This document shows positions 60,233 through 64,000 of a stretch of DNA of 64,000 nucleotides, piece by piece. Source of the stretch: Sphingomonas aerolata. Its GTDB lineage: Bacteria; Pseudomonadota; Alphaproteobacteria; Sphingomonadales; Sphingomonadaceae. The stretch is from the NCBI RefSeq assembly GCF_003046295.1, contig NZ_PZZN01000001.1, positions 1,198,812 through 1,262,811 on the forward strand, read 5' to 3'. The position numbers and the translations under genes were made by a program. Under the pieces are notes generated by a model. That model searched no databases, was not told where the DNA came from, and saw nothing but the letters and a program-made list of their open reading frames with translations. Numbering within the stretch: the first letter of the stretch is position 1; every line of letters starts with the position of its first letter.

Positions 60233-61344
60233 GCGCCGACTCCTGCCGACAAAGTGGGGACGTCGAGGCTCGAGAAACCATAATGTTTCAGCCAGCGGAT
60301 ATCGCCGTCGAAGAATGGGCGGAGGTCGTCCATGCCGTATTTGAGCATCGCGAGCCGATCGATCCCGCAGCCGAACGCAAAGCCCTGCCACTCGTCGGGA
60401 TCGAGCCCGCAGGCCTCGATCACCTTGCGGTGGACCATGCCGCTACCCAGAATCTCGAGCCAGCCGTCTGGCTCGGCGCCGCCGACGACGCGCTTGCCCT
60501 TCACGAGCGTGTAGCCGACGTCGATCTCGACCGAGGGTTCGGTGAACGGGAAATAGCTCGGGCGCATCCGCAGCACGATATCGTCGCGCTCGAAGAACGC
60601 CTTCACGAAGGTTTCGAGCGTCCACTTCAGATGGCCGAGCGTGATGCCCTTGTCGATCACGAGGCCCTCGACCTGGTGGAACATCGGCGTGTGCGTCGCG
60701 TCCGAATCCGAGCGGTAGGTGCGGCCCGGCGCGATGATGCGGATTGGCGGCTTCTGGCTCAGCATCGTGCGGATCTGGACGGGCGAGGTGTGCGTGCGGA
60801 GCAGCGAGAAGGTCGTCTTCTCGTCGGCGGTGCCCGCGGCCTTCGCGTCGATCCCCTGCTGGAGATAGAAGGTGTCGTGCATCGCGCGCGCCGGATGCGT
60901 CTCGGGGATGTTGAGCGCGGAGAAATTATGCCAGTCGGTCTCGATCTCGGGCCCGGTCGCGACCGCGAAGCCCAGGTCGGCGAAGATCTCGGCGAGTTCG
61001 TCCATGACCTGGCTGACCGGGTGGATCGTGCCGGGCATGGGCGCGTCGGCGGGCAGCGTCATGTCGAGCGTTTCGCTGGCGAGCCGGGCGTCGAGCGCGG
61101 CGCGTTCGAGCGTCGCCTTGCGATCTGCGATGCCGTTCGCGACCGCCTCGCGCAGCCCCTGGATCAGCGGCCCCTGCACGAGGCGCTCGTCGGGGGTCAT
61201 CTTGCCAAGCGTCTTCAGCAGCGCGGTGATCGTACCCTGCTTGCCGAGCGCCTCGACCCGGCACGCCTCCAGCGCGTCGAGGCCGGATGCCGCGGCGATC
61301 GCCGCCAACATGTGTTCGCGCATCTGGTTCAGGTCTTGCGTCAC
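60229..61344 (-). CDS. pheS: Phenylalanine-tRNA ligase alpha subunit
   Basis: The 371-residue alpha subunit has the class II motifs: motif 1 region [20 protein letters not shown], motif 2 [21 protein letters not shown], and motif 3 [14 protein letters not shown]. The start is a GTG at 61344, two bases after the GIY-YIG gene's stop, with no ATG available in frame nearby. The pheS stop overlaps pheT's start, which suggests coupled translation. Confidence 0.96.
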   Translation of the reverse strand: MTQDLNQMREHMLAAIAAASGLDALEACRVEALGKQGTITALLKTLGKMTPDERLVQGPLIQGLREAVANGIADRKATLERAALDARLASETLDMTLPADAPMPGTIHPVSQVMDELAEIFADLGFAVATGPEIETDWHNFSALNIPETHPARAMHDTFYLQQGIDAKAAGTADEKTTFSLLRTHTSPVQIRTMLSQKPPIRIIAPGRTYRSDSDATHTPMFHQVEGLVIDKGITLGHLKWTLETFVKAFFERDDIVLRMRPSYFPFTEPSVEIDVGYTLVKGKRVVGGAEPDGWLEILGSGMVHRKVIEACGLDPDEWQGFAFGCGIDRLAMLKYGMDDLRPFFDGDIRWLKHYGFSSLDVPTLSAGVGA

Positions 61345-61345
61345 G

Positions 61346-61687
61346 TCATACTCCCAGGACGGGTTCGGTCGGCAGATCGGGTAGGCGGGGCAGCCCCAGA
61401 CCGATACCCAGATCGTCCCAATTTTCGTTGCGCGCTTCGATCAGCTCGATCTTCCACGCTCTTCGCCACTCCTTCAGCCGCTTCTCGCGAACGATCGCGG
61501 CCTCCATCGTGTCGAACATCTCGTAATAGGCGAGACGACTGATGCCGTACCGGCGAGTGAAGCCGGGGATCAACCCCTCGCGGTGCTGAACCAGCCGCGC
61601 GAGCAGATTTGAGGTGACGCCAACGTAGAGCGTGCCGTGGCGGCGGGAGGCGAGGATGTATACGCAGGGCTGAAAGGTTTCGCGCAT
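61346..61687 (-). CDS. GIY-YIG nuclease family protein
   Basis: The 113-residue protein has the GIY-YIG signature in the form [17 protein letters not shown] (the usual GIY and YIG become VYI and YVG), a catalytic-type Arg ([13 protein letters not shown]) and Glu region ([21 protein letters not shown]). This is the YhbQ-like single-domain type, whose DNA substrate is unknown. The start at 61687 is chosen; upstream sequence belongs to a repeat. It ends two bases before pheS, with rplT's terminator upstream. Confidence 0.88.
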   Translation of the reverse strand: MRETFQPCVYILASRRHGTLYVGVTSNLLARLVQHREGLIPGFTRRYGISRLAYYEMFDTMEAAIVREKRLKEWRRAWKIELIEARNENWDDLGIGLGLPRLPDLPTEPVLGV

Positions 61688-61731
61688 TTCTGGTGCTCCC
61701 CTTTGATCACCCTCCCCCGGATCTTTTATAT

Positions 61732-61839
61732 CCGTCATCCCGGCGGACGCCGGGACCCATGGTTGCGGGCCGGGTGATGGTAGCACGTTATCGCCGGGTC
61801 CGCCGTAATCGTGGGGCCCGGCGTTCGCCGGGATGACGG
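61732..61839. repeat. Intergenic inverted-pair repeat, family D
   Basis: CCGTCATCCCGGCGGACGCCGGGACCCA on the left faces GTGGGGCCCGGCGTTCGCCGGGATGACGG on the right across about 45 bases. The unit is close to family C in its CGTCATCCC end but has the GGCGAACGCC core. It lies upstream of the GIY-YIG gene, beside the rplT terminator. Confidence 0.78.
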
Positions 61840-61875
61840 GAGGGGGGATGACGGGCTGGCGAACCCAAAACGCGA

Positions 61876-61911
61876 AAAAGGGCGCCGGTGGTTTCCCACC
61901 GGCGCCCTTTT
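61876..61911. terminator. Terminator after rplT
   Basis: A perfect 16-bp stem (AAAAGGGCGCCGGTGG / CCACCGGCGCCCTTTT) with a TTTC loop ends in T-runs on both strands. It separates rpmI-rplT from the GIY-YIG-pheS-pheT unit. Confidence 0.92.
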
Positions 61912-61933
61912 CAAACCCAACCTCAGTCGCGGA

Positions 61934-62299
61934 TTACGCGGCCTGGGGAAGTGCTGCCTTCGCCTGTGCGACGATCGCGCTGAAGGCTGCGCCCTCGTGC
62001 ATGGCGATGTCGGCCAGGACCTTCCGGTCGAGTTCGATACCCGCCAGCTTCACGCCGTGCATGAACTGCGAATAGGTCAGACCCTCGGCGCGGACGCCGG
62101 CGTTGATACGCTGGATCCACAGGCCACGGAAGGTGCGCTTCTTAACCTTGCGGTCGCGGTAAGCGTACTGTCCGGCCTTTTCGACGGCCTGACGGGCGAT
62201 GCGGATGGTGTTCTTGCGACGGCCATAATAGCCCTTCGCCTGAACCAAAATACGCTTGTGCTTGGCGCGGGTGGTAACACCCCGTTTTACGCGTGCCAT
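61934..62299 (-). CDS. rplT: 50S ribosomal protein L20
   Basis: bL20 is an early assembly protein that binds 23S rRNA. The 121-residue product has [20 protein letters not shown], a basic N-terminal helix and the C-terminal [16 protein letters not shown] block. L20 represses its own operon in other bacteria by binding a leader that mimics its rRNA site. It follows rpmI by 19 bases. Confidence 0.97.
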   Translation of the reverse strand: MARVKRGVTTRAKHKRILVQAKGYYGRRKNTIRIARQAVEKAGQYAYRDRKVKKRTFRGLWIQRINAGVRAEGLTYSQFMHGVKLAGIELDRKVLADIAMHEGAAFSAIVAQAKAALPQAA

Positions 62300-62318
62300 T
62301 GTCTAATTCCTTCTCAGC

Positions 62319-62522
62319 TCAACGCAGGCCGTAAGGCGCCCAGGCCTTCACTGCTGCGGTATCGGCCTTGGACAGCAGCTTGGTGCCGCGGTTCTGACGG
62401 ATGTACTTGCCGTTGTGATGCGCCAGACGGTGACGCTTGCCGGCGACGCCGTGCTTGAGCAGGCCGGTGGCGGTGAGCTTGAAGCGCTTCTTGACGCCGC
62501 TCTTGGTCTTCAGCTTGGGCAT
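62319..62522 (-). CDS. rpmI: 50S ribosomal protein L35
   Basis: The 67-residue bL35 starts MPKLKTKSGVKKRFKLTATG and is of standard length. AAAGGA lies before the ATG at 62522. Upstream on the minus strand is a structured leader (62540-62610) and a candidate promoter. infC, which precedes rpmI in E. coli, is absent here, as in other alphaproteobacteria. Confidence 0.96.
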   Translation of the reverse strand: MPKLKTKSGVKKRFKLTATGLLKHGVAGKRHRLAHHNGKYIRQNRGTKLLSKADTAAVKAWAPYGLR

Positions 62523-62539
62523 TTTTATCCTTTCGGTTA

Positions 62540-62610
62540 CGAAGGGAAACGCTGAAATCGCCGCGGCAGCCCACACTGGCCGGGCGATTCGTCGAACGCG
62601 CATCCCTTCG
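62540..62610 (-). promoter_or_regulatory. Structured leader before rpmI-rplT
   Basis: On the minus strand, the sequences complementary to 62540-62547 (CGAAGGGA) and 62603-62610 (TCCCTTCG) pair over 8 bp. A nested pair (AATCGCC 62556-62562 with GGCGATT 62583-62589) and a GC-rich inner loop complete a nested hairpin. Its base is next to the ribosome site, so it could regulate L35/L20 translation, for example by L20 binding. This is inferred from pairing only. Confidence 0.45.
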
Positions 62611-62621
62611 AGGAAGCGGGG

Positions 62622-62650
62622 CCGATACCCGCATCGGTCCGAAATCTCAA
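62622..62650 (-). promoter_or_regulatory. Candidate rpmI promoter
   Basis: On the minus strand, TTGAGA (complement of 62645-62650) and TATCGG (complement of 62622-62627) are spaced by 17 bases. The predicted start would place the 5' end just ahead of the paired leader. The -10 hexamer is weak. Confidence 0.4.
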
Positions 62651-62721
62651 GTCGCATTCCCGGATTAATGCGGCATCCGACCATAGTGGAACCGCTACGC
62701 CCGCCATGCGATAGGCTTATC

Positions 62722-64000
62722 ATGGACGCCAGCCCGACGCAGCCGATCGACGCCCCCCCGCCCGCCGCGGCGCAGAAGAGGCGCAAACGGCGGATCCTGC
62801 GCAACATTCTGATCGGGATCGTCGCGGTGATCGCCGCGATCTGGCTGGTACTCTACATCACCAAGGGTCGCTTCCTGAAGCATCCGTTCGAGCGGATCGT
62901 CGGGTCGATGACCAACCGGACGGTGACGGTCGGCGGCGATTTCCAGCTCTATTTCGCGCCGTTCCGAATCAAATTCTATGCCGAGCGCTTCACGCTCTCC
63001 AACCCCGACTGGGCGAGCCGGCCCAATTTATTCCAGGCGGACAAGCTCGACACGCGGATAGCGCCGCTGTCGCTGATCTTCGGCAAGCGGCGGCTCTACT
63101 GGCTCGATCTCGTCAATGGCGCGGTCGATCTCGAATGGAATGCCGCGCATACCGCCAACAGCTGGACGTTCAGCGACAAGAAGGGCGGCGAGCCGCTCGA
63201 ATTCCCGCGGATCGACGTGGCGACGGTGACGGGGACGAGCGTGCGCTATCTCGACCCGCGGATGCGCGTGCTCGCCAATCTCGATGTCGCCGACATCCGC
63301 TCGGTCGATGCGACGATCGGCCGCGCGGTCGGCCTCAAGGGCACCGGCCAGCTGCGCGAGACGCCGTTCACGGTGACCGCGCAGCTGCTGTCGCCCGACG
63401 CGACTGCCAATCGGGGACAGAACAAGCTGGTCGCGCGGATGCGCGCGACGGGCAACGTGATCGACGTCGCCGGCACGCTGCCGAGCATCGCGGACGTCGA
63501 GAACGTGCCGCTCGCGGTGACCGCGCGCGGCGCAAACCTGTCGACGCTACTCGGCGTGATCGACGTCGCGATCCCGAACACACGCACCTATCGGCTGCGC
63601 GGGCAGCTCGTGAAACAGGGCGAGGAATATCATTTCACGCGGATCACCGGCGTGGCGGGGAAGACCGATCTGGCGGGCAAGCTGACGATTACCAATGGCG
63701 AGCGCATCCACCTCGATTCGGTGCTGGCGACGAAGAGCCTCGATATCGTCGATGCCGCGCCGTTCATCGGCTACAATCCCGACATCGTTGAGAGCCGCGG
63801 CGCGGTGGCGGCTGCCGCCGCGACCGGCGCGGGCGCGCAACGCCTGTTGCCCGATGGGAATTTCCCGGTCGAGACGATGCAGATCTTCGATGCCGACCTG
63901 AAATGGACGATCGGCGTGGTCCGGTCGAAGAACATCCCGATCTCGAACGTCGACCTGACGCTCGACCTCGAGCGCGGGCGGCTGGCGCTGTCGCCGCTGA
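62722..64000 (+). CDS. AsmA family protein, 3' end beyond window
   Basis: An open frame starts at ATG 62722 and runs without a stop to the window edge (about 426 codons). A basic cytoplasmic N-terminus (QKRKRRIL-like) precedes one membrane helix at about residues 26-48 (ILIGIVAVIAAIWLVLYI). The rest is periplasmic and beta-rich, with the AsmA-type opening FAPFRIKFYAERFTLSN and repeated DLTLDLERGRLALSPL-like strands. AsmA proteins are envelope-biogenesis factors related to TamB and YhdP, probably forming lipid-carrying grooves between membranes. It is divergent from rpmI with a 199-base intergenic space. Confidence 0.85.
   Translation, partial: MDASPTQPIDAPPPAAAQKRRKRRILRNILIGIVAVIAAIWLVLYITKGRFLKHPFERIVGSMTNRTVTVGGDFQLYFAPFRIKFYAERFTLSNPDWASRPNLFQADKLDTRIAPLSLIFGKRRLYWLDLVNGAVDLEWNAAHTANSWTFSDKKGGEPLEFPRIDVATVTGTSVRYLDPRMRVLANLDVADIRSVDATIGRAVGLKGTGQLRETPFTVTAQLLSPDATANRGQNKLVARMRATGNVIDVAGTLPSIADVENVPLAVTARGANLSTLLGVIDVAIPNTRTYRLRGQLVKQGEEYHFTRITGVAGKTDLAGKLTITNGERIHLDSVLATKSLDIVDAAPFIGYNPDIVESRGAVAAAAATGAGAQRLLPDGNFPVETMQIFDADLKWTIGVVRSKNIPISNVDLTLDLERGRLALSPL

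Noticed and set aside
57806..60283. Plus-strand open frame of about 825 codons opposite pheT
   Set aside because: It is antisense to a clear pheT gene, and its translation is Arg/Asp-rich without domains.

Overview
The window is dense, high-G+C chromosomal DNA from an alphaproteobacterium, most probably a Sphingomonas-type member of the Sphingomonadales. The case rests on gene content and order: a DivK receiver next to a DUF3572 gene, rpmF-plsX-fabH-ihfA-merR, lptC-lptA-lptB-rpoN, rpmI-rplT and pheS-pheT, a cisplatin-type ATP-dependent ligase, and many paired inverted repeats between genes. This is inference from recognised families; no database search was run. No tRNA, rRNA, CRISPR array, insertion sequence or prophage was seen.

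Layout. 0-9.6 kb: a spore-coat-U domain protein, an atypical receiver-LuxR-PAS regulator, then a minus-strand block holding dnaN, recF and gyrB in their ancestral order but separated by coq4 and an EF-hand/OmpA gene. 9.7-16.6 kb: histidine phosphatase, an IalB-like protein, rlmN, a TauE-type carrier, flavin reductase, a cytochrome b/molybdopterin oxidoreductase pair and a cyclopropane fatty acid synthase. 16.7-25.5 kb: EF-hand protein, argG, an unknown polytopic membrane protein, GNAT, RidA, HAD, DUF3572, divK, rpmG, an unknown small protein, a degenerate GDT1-like protein, dps and DUF1328. 25.6-44.6 kb: all four members of the ligase-associated DNA repair set (ligase, exonuclease, DEXH helicase, PdeM) scattered among glutaminyl cyclase, a glycine-rich double cold-shock protein, RNase D, the Lpt/rpoN operon, DUF418, a two-lobed retropepsin-like protein, an M20 peptidase and kup. 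44.6-51.7 kb: exported MsrA, a 49-residue membrane peptide, aspartate aminotransferase, a PabB-PabC fusion, an MBL hydrolase, an M28 peptidase and MAPEG. 51.9-64 kb: rpmF-plsX-fabH-ihfA-merR, prfC, aldose epimerase, pheT, pheS, GIY-YIG, rplT, rpmI, and an AsmA-family gene cut by the window edge.

How the genes work together. Most are housekeeping: replication and topology (dnaN, recF, gyrB), translation (rpmG, rpmF, rplT, rpmI, pheST, prfC, rlmN), envelope biogenesis (lptCAB, plsX, fabH, cfa, AsmA), arginine and folate synthesis (argG, pabB-pabC), and redox or stress protection (dps, msrA, the Mo-oxidoreductase pair). No complete novel system was identified. The observations most worth following are the dispersed four-part ligase repair set, the acceptor-less response regulator, the double retropepsin, a TetR-like operator in front of coq4, a structured rpmI leader, and several families of paired intergenic repeats.
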